Of a stretch of DNA of 64,000 nt, positions 1 through 9,052 are shown in pieces. The DNA comes from Arthrobacter agilis (lineage in GTDB: Bacteria > Actinomycetota > Actinomycetes > Actinomycetales > Micrococcaceae): NCBI RefSeq assembly GCF_006494655.1, contig NZ_VHIM01000008.1, positions 1 to 64,000 of the forward strand, given 5' to 3'. The number at the start of each line of letters is the position of its first letter. Position 1 is the first letter of the stretch. The translations under genes and the position numbers were made by a program. Under the pieces are notes generated by a model, which worked only from the letters and a program-made list of their open reading frames with translations, was not told the origin of the DNA and searched no databases.

Positions 1-136
1 GCATTAGCGTGAGACACGAGGACCTCCTGATCGAAAACCGGAACCTAGACAGCTCCACTCTCGATCGGAGGTCCTCCTCGCGTCCAGAACCTACGACGCG
101 TCCTCACACATCAACCAACGTCCCTGGACAGTACAT
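1..136. mobile_element. possible terminal end of an IS481-like insertion sequence
   Basis: There is no open gene in these bases. A hairpin-forming inverted repeat is followed by a block ending CCCTGGACAGTACA, whose outward reverse complement starts TGTACTGTCC. IS481-family elements end in TGT...ACA and often carry a hairpin between the transposase stop and the end. This resemblance is from memory of the family; no transposase or opposite end is in the window. The block stops one base before the gatD stop codon. It could equally be ordinary intergenic sequence. Confidence 0.33.
18..76. repeat. inverted repeat, 15-16 bp arms at 18-33 and 62-76
   Basis: The arm GAGGACCTCCTGATCG at 18-33 is answered by CGATCGGAGGTCCTC at 62-76, with one unmatched base and a loop of about 28 bases. 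It could act as a transcription stop for the gatD side or belong to the putative insertion-sequence end. Confidence 0.6.
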
Positions 137-907
137 CTAGCGGGGGCGTGCGCCTGCGTGTCGGCGCGCGAGCTCGGCGAGGGAGTCGTCCACGCCGCCG
201 TCCTCGAAGGAGCCGAACTTCCGCTCCGCGGCGGTCCTCAGCAGGAAGTCCGCGATCGCCGGGTTCTTGGGCAGGAGCGAACCGTGCAGATAGCTGGCCA
301 CGATGTTGCGGTAGCGGGCGCCCTCGTGCTTCTCCTCGGCGTTGTTCCCGGCGCCCTTGAGGACGGTCGCGAGCGGCTTCAGTCCCTCGCCGAGGAAGGT
401 CTGGCCGCTGTGGTTCTCGTAGCCGTGGATCTCGCCGAATTCCTCGCTGGTGGCCACGACGTTGCCGATCAGGCGTTCCGTGCCCCCGCGGGTCTCGAGG
501 TCCAGCACCCCGATCCCTGGAATCACGGTGCCGTCGTTAGTCCGGAACTCGTTTCCGAAGAGCTGGTACAGGCCGCAGATGAGCAGCATCGGCGTGCCGT
601 CCTCGGCCAGGTCGCGGAGCCGGGGCGCGATCCCGTGGAGATCCTCCTGGATGACCACCTGGCCGCTGTCCTGTCCACCGCCGCCGACGATCAGATCGAC
701 GTCGTCCGGGAAGGCGTCACCCGCGTTGTGCTCGAGGATCTCGGCGCCGTAGCCCCGCCACGCGAGGCGCTGCCTGAGCACGAGGACGTTCCCGTAGTCG
801 CCGTAGATGTTCATCTCGCGCGGATACAGCTGCAGGATGCGCAGCGTTCCCTTGGCCGGGTCGGAGGGAGCCTCGCTGAGGGAACTGGCGGACGGTGCAT
901 CGGTCAT
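137..907 (-). CDS. gatD: GatD, glutamine amidotransferase subunit of lipid II isoglutaminyl synthase
   Basis: GatD releases ammonia from glutamine and passes it to MurT, which amidates the D-glutamate of the lipid II stem peptide to D-isoglutamine. The protein has 256 residues and a class I (CobB/CobQ-like) amidotransferase fold. The nucleophile Cys111 lies in LLICGLYQLFG and the catalytic His208 in VASYLHGSLL. The first 20 residues are a non-conserved Ser/Ala/Pro stretch. The ATG shares one base with the murT stop (TGATG), so the two are translationally coupled, as expected for a fixed complex. The stop codon lies next to a possible insertion-sequence end, but family length looks complete. 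Confidence 0.93.
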   Translation of the reverse strand: MTDAPSASSLSEAPSDPAKGTLRILQLYPREMNIYGDYGNVLVLRQRLAWRGYGAEILEHNAGDAFPDDVDLIVGGGGQDSGQVVIQEDLHGIAPRLRDLAEDGTPMLLICGLYQLFGNEFRTNDGTVIPGIGVLDLETRGGTERLIGNVVATSEEFGEIHGYENHSGQTFLGEGLKPLATVLKGAGNNAEEKHEGARYRNIVASYLHGSLLPKNPAIADFLLRTAAERKFGSFEDGGVDDSLAELARRHAGARPR

Positions 908-2178
908 CAGGAGACCACCTCGACCTTCGTGATCTTGGAGAGTTCGCGGCGCACGGCGAGCATCGCCGTATAGGTGCAGAAGATGCGCTTGGGGCGGCCC
1001 GCCGCGCCGCCGATGAACTGCTTGAGGGCGTCGGTGATGTCGGGCTCGACGGCGCCCACGCGGACGTCGTCGTACGTGAGCCGGAGCGCCATGTCGTAGG
1101 CGCGAACGCCACTGACGAGGTCCACGCCTCCGAGGCCGAGCGAATCGAAATCGACGTCCCACAGCCAGGACATGTCCCGCCCGTCGGCGTAGTTGTCGTT
1201 GATCGCGATCATGGTCGCGCAGCCCGCCGGATCGAAGGACTTCAGTCCCAGCCGGAAGCCGCTGGGGTTCTTCACGAGGACGAGTTCCAGGGGCCGGCCG
1301 TCCACCACGAGGCTCTCGCCGCGGCCGAACGCCGGCTCGACGGCGGCCAGGGACGAGAAGAGTGCGCCCTGATCGGCGGTGCCCCCGAGGACCGCGCGTG
1401 CCGCGGCGAGCGCGGCGGCCGCATTGAAGATGTTGTAGACGCCGCGAAGCCGCAGGTCCGTGCCGGTGACGGTGCCGTCCGCCTCGAAGGTGGCGGAGCT
1501 GCCGTCGACGGACCGGAGGACGACGTCGGCGGGCAGGGCCGAGGCGGGGGCTGTGCCCTCGGCACCACGCAGCTCGTCGTCGTTCGGGAAGGTGCTCCGC
1601 AGGGATTCGTCGAGGCCGAAGTAGACGACGTCCGCGGCCGTGACCGAGGAGGCGATCCCCGCGACACGCGGATCCTCGCGATTGAGCACCACCGTGTCCG
1701 TGGTGGCGACCGCGATGCGCTCGAGCAGGCGTGTGGTGGCGTCGATCTCGCCGAACCGGTCCAGCTGGTCGCGGAGGACGTTGAGGAGGAGGGAGTAGCG
1801 CGGAGGGACGAGCCTGACGAAGTGCACGGCATGGGCCTCGTCGAGTTCCAGGACGGCGACGTCGGCCTTCAGGCGACCTCGCCAGTCGACCTCGCCGAGG
1901 AGGGCTGCCGCGACCCCGCGGGTGAAGTTGCTGCCGGTCCGGTTGGTGAAGACGGTCAGGCCCTGGCCCTCCAGCAGTTCGACCAGCATCTTGGTGGTGG
2001 TCGTCTTGCCGTTGGTGCCACTGACGACGACGACGCCGCGGGGGAGTGTGGAGAGCGCGCGGCCCATGAAGCCGGGATCGAGGCGCTCGACCACGAGACC
2101 GGGGAGGGCGGAGCCGCCGCCGCGCAGACGGGACGCGATGCGCACGGCCTTGCCCACGAGGACTGGTAGGGGATTCAT
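907..2178 (-). CDS. murT: MurT, Mur-ligase subunit of lipid II isoglutaminyl synthase
   Basis: MurT is an ATP-dependent ligase that activates the alpha-carboxyl of D-Glu in lipid II and uses GatD-derived ammonia. It has 423 residues. The P-loop GTNGKTTTTK is at 54-63, the Mur central-domain motif ELDEAH near 111-116, and NVLRDQLDRFGEID near 133-146. The segment NDNYADGRDMSWLWD (327-341) corresponds to the region that supplies an Asp to the GatD catalytic triad in studied homologues. Odd feature: the part of the central domain where staphylococcal and streptococcal MurT carry a four-Cys zinc ribbon (here about 185-245) has no cysteine. The only cysteines are near 320 and in RIFCTYTAM. The start ATG has a GTGGAGG ribosome site just upstream. 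First gene of a two-gene operon, divergent from pdxT. Confidence 0.94.
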   Translation of the reverse strand: MNPLPVLVGKAVRIASRLRGGGSALPGLVVERLDPGFMGRALSTLPRGVVVVSGTNGKTTTTKMLVELLEGQGLTVFTNRTGSNFTRGVAAALLGEVDWRGRLKADVAVLELDEAHAVHFVRLVPPRYSLLLNVLRDQLDRFGEIDATTRLLERIAVATTDTVVLNREDPRVAGIASSVTAADVVYFGLDESLRSTFPNDDELRGAEGTAPASALPADVVLRSVDGSSATFEADGTVTGTDLRLRGVYNIFNAAAALAAARAVLGGTADQGALFSSLAAVEPAFGRGESLVVDGRPLELVLVKNPSGFRLGLKSFDPAGCATMIAINDNYADGRDMSWLWDVDFDSLGLGGVDLVSGVRAYDMALRLTYDDVRVGAVEPDITDALKQFIGGAAGRPKRIFCTYTAMLAVRRELSKITKVEVVS

Positions 2179-2279
2179 GCCTCCACGATATCGCCGGTGA
2201 GCCCGGGGACACGGCAGGTGGGGTCGGAGCGGGCGCTTCCACGGGGCGTGCGGCGATCGGACCCGGTGCCGTGACGACC

Positions 2280-2285
2280 TAGAAT
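2280..2285 (+). promoter_or_regulatory. -10 box TAGAAT six bases before the pdxT ATG
   Basis: TAGAAT is followed by six bases and then ATG, so transcription would start at or within a base of the A of the start codon. This is the arrangement of leaderless actinobacterial mRNAs. It recurs at pyk, uvrB, coaE and other genes in this window. Confidence 0.6.
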
Positions 2286-2291
2286 CGGGGG

Positions 2292-3191
2292 ATGACTTCC
2301 TCGTCCTTCTCGGCGCCCCTGCCGACGTCGGTCCCGCCGTCCGACGGCGCCGTACCTCCTGCCACGCCCGGTGCGCCCTCTGCTGGGACCGTGGCGGACG
2401 CCGCGCCCGGCACCCGGTCCGGCACCCCGTTCAAGGTGCTGGACCGGGTGCCTGGAGGAGCAGCGGTGGGCGCCGGCGCACGCCGGGACGTCGTGGTCGG
2501 CGTCCTCGCGGTCCAGGGCGATGTGCGTGAGCACATCGCGACGATCGAGTCGCTCGGCGGGCGCGCCGTCGCGGTGCGGCGACCGGCAGAGCTGGCAGCG
2601 GTGGACGGCCTCATCATCCCGGGCGGCGAGTCGACCACGATCGACAAGCTGACCCGTACCTTCGGGCTGTCCGGCCCACTGCGCGAGCTGATCGCCGGAG
2701 GACTCCCCGTGTACGGCTCCTGCGCGGGCATGATCATGCTCTCGGACGTCGTCGCCGACCCCTCCACCGACCGGTCGGGCGCGCCGCAGCAGACCCTCGG
2801 CGGGCTGGACATGGTGGTCCGGCGCAACGCCTTCGGCCGCCAGCGCGAGTCCTTCGAGACGGATCTCGACTTCACGGGACTCGCCACGACGGGCAGCGTC
2901 CGGGGGGACGATCCCGTACGGGCCGTCTTCATCAGGGCGCCGTGGGTCGAGAAGGTCGGTGAGGGCGTGGAGGTGCTGGCAGAGGTCCCCGCCTCGGAGA
3001 CGCCCCAGGCGGGGCCGCAGGGTGGCGTCGGTCGACGCTCCGGTGCAGTCGCCGATCCGGAGTTGGAGCCGGTCGCTAGAATTGTCGCAGTGCGTTCGGG
3101 GAACCTGCTGGCCACGAGTTTCCACCCGGAAGTGACGGGTGAGCGGCGGGTCCACGAACTGTTTATTCGGATGATCAGAGGAGAAGCGTAA
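2292..3191 (+). CDS. pdxT: PdxT, glutaminase subunit of pyridoxal 5'-phosphate synthase
   Basis: PdxT hydrolyses glutamine and feeds ammonia to PdxS for PLP synthesis. The conserved domain begins near residue 66 ([12 protein letters not shown]) and shows the oxyanion motif PGGES, the nucleophile in YGSCAGMIM and the His-Glu pair in SFHPEVTG. Family members have about 190-240 residues. This frame gives 299 because of a 58-residue Ala/Pro/Gly/Ser-rich N-terminal extension. Two starts compete. ATG 2292 fits a leaderless transcript from TAGAAT. GTG 2466 has a strong GGAGGAG site five bases upstream and would give a normal 241-residue protein. A second low-complexity insert lies near residues 235-258. 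No pdxS is in the window; yebC follows at once. Confidence 0.92.
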   Translation: MTSSSFSAPLPTSVPPSDGAVPPATPGAPSAGTVADAAPGTRSGTPFKVLDRVPGGAAVGAGARRDVVVGVLAVQGDVREHIATIESLGGRAVAVRRPAELAAVDGLIIPGGESTTIDKLTRTFGLSGPLRELIAGGLPVYGSCAGMIMLSDVVADPSTDRSGAPQQTLGGLDMVVRRNAFGRQRESFETDLDFTGLATTGSVRGDDPVRAVFIRAPWVEKVGEGVEVLAEVPASETPQAGPQGGVGRRSGAVADPELEPVARIVAVRSGNLLATSFHPEVTGERRVHELFIRMIRGEA

Positions 3192-3193
3192 GC

Positions 3194-3949
3194 ATGTCGG
3201 GGCACTCCAAGTGGGCAACCACCAAGCACAAGAAAGCCGCGATCGACGCCAAGCGCGCGAAATCGTTCGCGAAGCTGATCAAGAACATCGAGGTCGCGGC
3301 GCGCGCCGGCGGCGCCGACGTCGCCGGTAACCCCGGCCTCGAGCTGGCCGTCTCCAAAGCCAAGAAGACGTCCGTCCCCATCGACAACATCAACCGCGCG
3401 GTCAAGCGCGGCGCCGGCCTGCTCGGCGAGGCCGTCGACTACCAGACGATCATGTACGAGGCGCGCGGCCCCCAGGGGTCGGCCCTCCTGATCGAGTGCC
3501 TCACCGACAACAAGAACCGCGCGGCCTCCGAGGTGCGCCTCGGCATCTCCCGCAACGGCGGTACGATCGCCGACCCCGGGTCCGTGGCCTACCTGTTCGC
3601 ACGCAAGGGGGTCGTCACGCTGCCGAAGAACGGCCTCACAGAGGACGAACTCCTGATGTCCGTGCTCGACGCCGGCGCCGACGAGGTCAAGGAATCCGCC
3701 GACACCTTCGAGATCGTCTCCGAGCCGCAGGACCTCCGTGCCGTGGTCGAGGCGCTCGACGGGAGCAGCATCGAGTACGAGACCGACGAGGTGGAGTTCG
3801 TCCCGTCCATGCAGGTGGATCTCGACGCAGAGGGTGCCCGCAAATTCCTGAAGCTCGTCGACGCACTCGAGGAGCTCGACGACGTCCAGAACGTGTACTC
3901 GAATGCCCATCTCCCCGACGAGGTCCTGGCCGAGCTCGAGGACGACTGA
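3194..3949 (+). CDS. yebC: YebC/PmpR-family DNA-binding / translation-assisting protein
   Basis: This is a 251-residue TACO1/YebC family protein starting with the hallmark [18 protein letters not shown]. Members have been described as transcription regulators (PmpR) and, more recently, as factors that help ribosomes pass stalling motifs. The sequence alone does not decide between these. The start lies two bases after the pdxT stop, so they are co-transcribed. The position directly upstream of ruvC is conserved in actinobacteria. The C-terminal half is very acidic, as is normal for the family. Confidence 0.95.
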   Translation: MSGHSKWATTKHKKAAIDAKRAKSFAKLIKNIEVAARAGGADVAGNPGLELAVSKAKKTSVPIDNINRAVKRGAGLLGEAVDYQTIMYEARGPQGSALLIECLTDNKNRAASEVRLGISRNGGTIADPGSVAYLFARKGVVTLPKNGLTEDELLMSVLDAGADEVKESADTFEIVSEPQDLRAVVEALDGSSIEYETDEVEFVPSMQVDLDAEGARKFLKLVDALEELDDVQNVYSNAHLPDEVLAELEDD

Positions 3950-3994
3950 CATCGTCCCTGAGGCAGCCGTCGCCGCACACTCTCGAGCCGCTCG

Positions 3995-4564
3995 ATGACC
4001 TACCGGGTCATGGGCGTGGATCCCGGACTGACCCGGTGCGGTCTCGCGGTCGTCGACATCGAACCGAACCGCCGCTCCACCCTCGTGGCCGTGGGCGTCG
4101 TGGGGACGGAGGCGGGTCGGAGCCTCGATGAGCGCCTGCTCGTCATCTCCGAGGCGGTCGACACCTGGCTGGATCTGCACAAGCCGCAGGTCCTCGCCGT
4201 CGAACGCGTCTTCAGCCAGCTGAACGTCAGCACGGTCATGGGGACCGCCCAGGCGTCCGGCGTCGTCATCGTCTCGGCCGCCCGCCGGGGGATTCCCGTG
4301 GCCCTGCACACCCCGACCGAGGTCAAGGCCGCCGTCACGGGCAACGGGCAGGCGGACAAGGCGGCCGTCACGAAGATGGTCACCAAGATCCTCCGGCTGG
4401 AGACCGCGCCGCGGCCTGCCGACGCCGCCGACGCGCTGGCCCTCGCGATCACCCACGCCTGGCGCAGGGGAGTGGGGCAGCAGGGAGGCGCTGCGGCGGC
4501 CGGTTCGCTCACGCCGGCGCAGCGCCTGTGGGCGGATGCGGAAGCCAAAGCGCGACGGCGGTAG
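3995..4564 (+). CDS. ruvC: RuvC, Holliday junction resolvase
   Basis: RuvC cuts Holliday junctions processed by RuvAB. The protein has 189 residues with an RNase H-like fold. The acidic residues are visible in [10 protein letters not shown] near the N terminus, VLAVERVF, and [10 protein letters not shown] with the following His. It lies 45 bases after yebC and 125 bases before ruvA. A second Met (MGVDPG) six codons in is an alternative start. The last 20 residues are basic and alanine-rich. Confidence 0.95.
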   Translation: MTYRVMGVDPGLTRCGLAVVDIEPNRRSTLVAVGVVGTEAGRSLDERLLVISEAVDTWLDLHKPQVLAVERVFSQLNVSTVMGTAQASGVVIVSAARRGIPVALHTPTEVKAAVTGNGQADKAAVTKMVTKILRLETAPRPADAADALALAITHAWRRGVGQQGGAAAAGSLTPAQRLWADAEAKARRR

Positions 4565-4689
4565 CTGCTCGGCGCGGTGTGGCGGCTCGATCGGGCCGCA
4601 GCTGACCGGTACCGTAGAGCAATAGAACGTATGTTCGACACCGGGTCCTGGCCCGGGCCTCCCCATCCCACCTGCCCCTGGAGCGCCTC
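4565..4689 (+). promoter_or_regulatory. ruvAB promoter region with LexA (SOS) box at 4624-4637
   Basis: AGAACGTATGTTCG contains the half-sites GAAC and GTTC separated by GTAT, matching the actinobacterial/Gram-positive LexA consensus CGAAC-N4-GTTCG with one changed outer base. TAGAAC overlaps the box and could serve as a -10, so LexA would cover the promoter. This predicts DNA-damage induction of ruvAB separately from ruvC. Confidence 0.8.
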
Positions 4690-5391
4690 ATGATCAGTTC
4701 CCTGCGCGGGACAGTGACCCACGTGGGCCTGCACTCCGCCGTCATCGACGTCAACGGATTCGGCATGCAGGTCCAGGCCACGCCGCAGACGCTCGCCGGC
4801 CTCCGTACGGGTGAGCAGGCGACCGTCGCCACCGCGATGATCGTCCGCGAGGACTCCATGACGCTCTTCGGGTTCGAGGACGCCGACCAGCGCGAGGTCT
4901 TCGAGACGCTCCTCGCCGTCAGCGGCGTCGGTCCGCGCCTGGCGCTGGCCGTCCTGGCCGTCCACACCCCTGACGCCGTGCGCGTCGCGGCGTCGTCGGG
5001 CGACGACAAGGCCTTCAGCAAGGTGCCGGGCATCGGCCCCAAGGGTGCTCGCCGGATCGTGCTGGAACTCGCCGGCAAGCTCGTGCCCCTCGAATCGAAG
5101 CCCGGAACGTCGCCGCAGTCGTGGCAGGGCCAGGTACTCACCGCCATGATGGGACTCGGCTGGTCGGAGAAGGACGCCGGGACGGCCATCGACGCCGCCG
5201 TCGCCGACGCCCCGGAGGTCGCGGCGACCGGCGATGTCGGGCAGATCCTGAAGCTCACGCTGCGCAGGCTCGGCCAGGACGGCGCCCGCAGTTCGGCGCG
5301 GACGTCGACCCGCGGTGCCGCCCGTACACCGACCGGTGCGGTCGATGCCGCTCCGGACCGTGCCGCCGTCGCGACGGAGGCGGGCTCGTGA
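4690..5391 (+). CDS. ruvA: RuvA, Holliday junction DNA-binding subunit
   Basis: RuvA is the tetrameric junction-binding subunit that loads the RuvB motor for branch migration. The protein has 233 residues. It starts [13 protein letters not shown] (OB-fold domain I), followed by the helix-hairpin-helix pairs [13 protein letters not shown] and [16 protein letters not shown]. Domain III lies near 140-200 and binds RuvB. The last 30 residues are an Ala/Thr/Arg-rich tail not needed for the fold, which explains a length above the usual 200. The start of ruvB overlaps its stop codon. Confidence 0.95.
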   Translation: MISSLRGTVTHVGLHSAVIDVNGFGMQVQATPQTLAGLRTGEQATVATAMIVREDSMTLFGFEDADQREVFETLLAVSGVGPRLALAVLAVHTPDAVRVAASSGDDKAFSKVPGIGPKGARRIVLELAGKLVPLESKPGTSPQSWQGQVLTAMMGLGWSEKDAGTAIDAAVADAPEVAATGDVGQILKLTLRRLGQDGARSSARTSTRGAARTPTGAVDAAPDRAAVATEAGS

Positions 5392-6509
5392 CCGATCACC
5401 ACGACCCCCACGAGGACGCGCCGCTCGTCGCGCCGTCGGCCGATCCCGAGGACCGCGCCGTCGAAGCCGCGCTCCGGCCGAAGAACCTCGACGACTTCGT
5501 CGGCCAGAAGCGTGTCCGGCGCCAGCTCTCCCTCGTCCTGGAAGCCTCCCGCCTTCGTGGTAGGAGCGCCGACCACGTCCTGCTCTCCGGACCCCCCGGT
5601 CTCGGCAAGACGACCCTGGCGATGATCATCGCTGCAGAGATGAACGCCCCGCTGCGCATCACGTCGGGCCCCGCCATCCAGCACGCCGGCGATCTCGCGG
5701 CCATCCTCTCCTCCCTCACGGAGGGTGAGGTGCTCTTCCTCGACGAGATCCACCGCATGTCCCGCCCCGCCGAGGAGATGCTGTACATGGCCATGGAGGA
5801 CTTCCGGGTCGACATCATCGTGGGCAAGGGCCCCGGCGCCACCGCGATCCCGCTGGAGCTGCCGCCGTTCACCCTCGTCGGGGCGACCACCCGGGCGGGC
5901 CTGCTGCCGGGACCGCTGAGGGACCGCTTCGGGTTCACCGGGCATCTGGAGTTCTACTCCACCGAGGAACTGGAACTCGTGCTCAGGCGCTCGGCGATGC
6001 TGATGGACATGAAGGTCAACTCCGCGTCCTTCGCGGAGATCGCCGGCCGCTCGCGGGGGACGCCCCGCATCGCGAACCGCCTGCTGCGCCGCGTCCGCGA
6101 CTGGGCGCTCGTGCACGGGATCGACCTGATCGACGCCCGCTCAGCGAGTGCGGCGCTGGACATGTACGAGGTGGATGCGCGGGGTCTCGACCGCCTCGAC
6201 CGCTCGGTCCTCACGGCGCTCATCACGAAGTTCAACGGCGGGCCCGTGGGCCTCTCGACCCTCGCGATCGCCGTCGGCGAGGAGCCCGAGACCGTCGAGA
6301 CGGTCGCGGAGCCCTATCTCGTCCGGGAGGGGATGCTCGGGCGCACCCCGCGCGGCCGGATCGCGACGGCGGCGGCCTGGAAACACCTGGGCCTGGTGAT
6401 GCCGGCCACTGTCGCAGCAGCCATGCCCGAGGACCTGTTCTCGGTGGCCCCGGACGATCTGATGGGCAGCGAATCCGCGCTCGACAGTTGGGCCCAGCCG
6501 GACTCCTGA
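5388..6509 (+). CDS. ruvB: RuvB, Holliday junction branch-migration ATPase
   Basis: RuvB is the hexameric AAA+ motor that drives branch migration with RuvA. The GTG start at 5388 overlaps the ruvA stop (GTGA), giving 373 residues ([10 protein letters not shown]...). Walker A is GPPGLGKTT, Walker B is VLFLDEIHR, sensor 1 lies in LVGATTRAG, and the arginine-finger region is LRDRFGF. A C-terminal winged helix is present ([24 protein letters not shown]). Length is typical. Co-transcribed with ruvA under the LexA-controlled promoter. Confidence 0.96.
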   Translation: MTDHHDPHEDAPLVAPSADPEDRAVEAALRPKNLDDFVGQKRVRRQLSLVLEASRLRGRSADHVLLSGPPGLGKTTLAMIIAAEMNAPLRITSGPAIQHAGDLAAILSSLTEGEVLFLDEIHRMSRPAEEMLYMAMEDFRVDIIVGKGPGATAIPLELPPFTLVGATTRAGLLPGPLRDRFGFTGHLEFYSTEELELVLRRSAMLMDMKVNSASFAEIAGRSRGTPRIANRLLRRVRDWALVHGIDLIDARSASAALDMYEVDARGLDRLDRSVLTALITKFNGGPVGLSTLAIAVGEEPETVETVAEPYLVREGMLGRTPRGRIATAAAWKHLGLVMPATVAAAMPEDLFSVAPDDLMGSESALDSWAQPDS

Positions 6510-6607
6510 CGCAGGAACGTCCAGCATTCCCCTCTACACTGGTGTCTTCAAACGTGTGCCAGGGCACAGCCCTGCCGCCACACCCAGTCAGAGGAACGGA
6601 TTTTCCA

Positions 6608-7198
6608 GTGCTTGCACATGTAGTTGCCCAGACCGCCTCCGAGGATGCTCCTTCCTTCGACATCTTCTCGCTGCTGCTGCCGCTGGCGCTGGCCTTCCTG
6701 ATCTTCACCATGTTCCGGCGGCAGCGTAAGTCGCAGCAGCAGGTGAAGGAGATGCGCACGCAGATGGAGCCGGGCACCGAGGTCATGACGCAGTTCGGCC
6801 TGTACGGGACCATCCTGTCGATCGATCAGGAGAACAACAAGGCCGTCCTCGAACTCTCGCCGGGCAACACCGCGACCGTGCACACGCAGGCCCTCTCCAA
6901 GGTGGTGCAGCAGGAACCCGCGGTGGCCGACGACGCGACCGGCCGGTCCGACGACGAGGCCGCCCGCGATCTCGACGCCTTCGACGGCACCGCAGTGCCC
7001 GACGACGCGTCCTCGATCGACGGCGTCGACCGCACACCGTCGGCCGGTGCCACGGCCGCCGGGCCGGCCGCCGCCACCACGGTGGGTGCCGATGACCTCG
7101 ACGGCACGGCCGGCGATCCGCTCACCGGTGACCAGGCAGCGCGCGAGAATCGCGACGCGCGGGACGCACGCGACCCCAAAGGCACCACGGACAACTAG
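6608..7198 (+). CDS. yajC: YajC, SecDF-associated preprotein translocase subunit
   Basis: YajC is a small membrane protein of the SecDF-YajC complex. The GTG at 6608 is preferred: it follows an AGAGGAACGG site and gives 196 residues beginning MLAHVVAQ. The reading frame stays open further upstream into the end of ruvB, but that part has no family similarity. One membrane helix is seen (IFSLLLPLALAFLIFTMF), then the basic QRKSQQQVKEM and the YajC core GTEVMTQFGLYGTI. The last 100 residues are a long acidic Ala/Asp/Gly-rich tail far beyond the usual 90-110-residue protein, probably disordered cytoplasm. Confidence 0.92.
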   Translation: MLAHVVAQTASEDAPSFDIFSLLLPLALAFLIFTMFRRQRKSQQQVKEMRTQMEPGTEVMTQFGLYGTILSIDQENNKAVLELSPGNTATVHTQALSKVVQQEPAVADDATGRSDDEAARDLDAFDGTAVPDDASSIDGVDRTPSAGATAAGPAAATTVGADDLDGTAGDPLTGDQAARENRDARDARDPKGTTDN

Positions 7199-7282
7199 CA
7201 TTCCCGGGGGTACGCCCTCGCGGCAGCCCCGTCAGGATTCATCAGGCGCGTCATCAGCGCCACAGCATAAGGACACCTCACC

Positions 7283-9052
7283 ATGCCTCGTACCGGTCCC
7301 GGGACGGCAGCCAAGCGGACACTAGTCTGGCTGGGCGTATTGACAGCATTTCTCGCGATCCTGCTGGGATCGGGCTCCATCTGGAGTACGGCGAGCTGGA
7401 GTCCCCGGCTCGCCCTCGACCTCGAGGGCGGAACCCAGATGATCCTGGCGCCCCGGGTCCAGGGCGGCAGCGAGATCACTGCGGAGCAGCTCGACCAGGC
7501 CGTCGAGATCATCCGCCAGCGCGTGGACGGGTCCGGCGTGGCGGAGGCGGAGATCAACACGCAGTCCGGGCAGAACGTGATCGTCTCCCTGCCCGGCACT
7601 CCCGACCCGCAGACCCGGGACCTCATCCAGGCATCGGCACAGATGGAGTTCCGCCCGGTCCTCGCGGGAGGCCCGGGCCAGGCTCCGGCCGCCGAGACGC
7701 CGACGCCGGAGGAAGACCTGCCACAGCCGGCTGCCGAACCCCAGAACGGGAGCGATCCCAACTGGATCACCCCCGAGCTCTACCAGGAGTTCGAAGCGCT
7801 GAACTGCCTCGACCCGGCGGCCCTCGAGCCGACAGAGGAGCCTGCTCCCGCCGACCAGCCGATGGTCGCGTGCGAGCCGGACACGCAGGGCAAGTACATC
7901 CTCGGTCCCGTCGAGGTACCGGGAACCGACATCTCCACCGCGAGCTACGGCCTGCAGCGCAGCCCGCAGGGCCAGGCCCTGAACACCTGGGCCGTCACCA
8001 TCGACTTCAACGACGAGGGCACCCGCATCTTCCGTGGCGTCACCGAGCGCCTCTTCGCCTTCGGCCAGGACGACCCGCGGAACCAGTTCGCCATCGTGCT
8101 CGACGGACGGATCGTCTCCGCGCCGAGAACCAACGTGGTCATCCCGGACGGCAACCCGCAGATCACGGGCAACTTCACGGAGGAATCCGCGGCGGCGCTG
8201 GCCGAGCAGCTGAAGTACGGCGCGCTGCCGATCAGCTTCGAGATCCAGAGCGAGCAGCAGATCTCGGCGACCCTGGGCGCCGACCAGCTACGGCTCGGCC
8301 TGATCGCCGGTCTGATCGGCCTGCTGCTGGTTGCCGCCTACTCGATGTTCCAGTACCGCCTCCTCGGACTCGTGACGATCGCCTCGCTCCTCGTGGCCGG
8401 CATCCTCACCTACCTGGCCATCTGCATCCTCGGCTGGACGGAGAACTATCGGCTCTCCCTCGCCGGCGTCGCCGGACTGATCGTGGCGATCGGCCAGACG
8501 GCAGACTCCTTCATCGTGTACTTCGAACGCATCCGCGACGAGCTGCGCGACGGGCGCGGGCTCATCACGGCCGTCGAGAACGGGTGGCGTCGGGCCAAGC
8601 GCACGGTTCTCGCGTCGAAGGCCGTCAACCTCCTGGCGGCCCTCGTGCTGTACTTCGTCGCGGTCGGGAACGTCCGGGGCTTCGCCTTCACGCTCGGGCT
8701 GACCGCGATCGCGGACCTGGTGGTCGTCTTCCTCTTCACCCACCCGGTCCTGCGGCTGCTGGCCCGCACGAAGTTCTTCGGCGAGGGACACCCCTGGTCG
8801 GGGCTGGATCCGAGCCGCCTCGGGGGAATCCCGCTCTACCGCGGGGCCGGTCGGCTCCGGGAACCGGGGGCCACCGTTCCCGTCCCGGCTGCGGCCGCCC
8901 GGACCAAGAACAAGGGCGCGTCGGCCGAGGCCGAGCGGCGCCTCACCATCGCCGAGCGTCGGCGCGCGGAGCAGCAGAAGGCACTCGCCGGGCGCACGGG
9001 ATCCACCGTGATCGACCGGCCCGGTTCCACCGAGAAAGAGATCAACGAATGA
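7283..9052 (+). CDS. secD: SecD, protein translocase subunit
   Basis: SecD is an RND-family membrane protein that with SecF uses the proton gradient to help pull proteins out of the Sec channel. It has 589 residues. After one N-terminal helix comes the D1 motif LALDLEGGTQMIL, then a large extracellular P1 domain, then five more helices from about 335 with LRLGLIAGLIGLLLVAAYS and the D5 region AGLIVAIGQTADSFIVYFER. P1 has a Pro/Glu-rich insertion near 130-200 holding two cysteines (ALNCLDP and MVACEPD) that could form an extracytoplasmic disulfide. The cytoplasmic tail is basic. It overlaps secF by ATGA. Confidence 0.94.
   Translation: MPRTGPGTAAKRTLVWLGVLTAFLAILLGSGSIWSTASWSPRLALDLEGGTQMILAPRVQGGSEITAEQLDQAVEIIRQRVDGSGVAEAEINTQSGQNVIVSLPGTPDPQTRDLIQASAQMEFRPVLAGGPGQAPAAETPTPEEDLPQPAAEPQNGSDPNWITPELYQEFEALNCLDPAALEPTEEPAPADQPMVACEPDTQGKYILGPVEVPGTDISTASYGLQRSPQGQALNTWAVTIDFNDEGTRIFRGVTERLFAFGQDDPRNQFAIVLDGRIVSAPRTNVVIPDGNPQITGNFTEESAAALAEQLKYGALPISFEIQSEQQISATLGADQLRLGLIAGLIGLLLVAAYSMFQYRLLGLVTIASLLVAGILTYLAICILGWTENYRLSLAGVAGLIVAIGQTADSFIVYFERIRDELRDGRGLITAVENGWRRAKRTVLASKAVNLLAALVLYFVAVGNVRGFAFTLGLTAIADLVVVFLFTHPVLRLLARTKFFGEGHPWSGLDPSRLGGIPLYRGAGRLREPGATVPVPAAAARTKNKGASAEAERRLTIAERRRAEQQKALAGRTGSTVIDRPGSTEKEINE

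Noticed and set aside
2279-4666. 795-codon minus-strand frame across pdxT, yebC and ruvC
   Set aside because: Composition is typical of a GC shadow; the plus-strand genes carry conserved motifs throughout.
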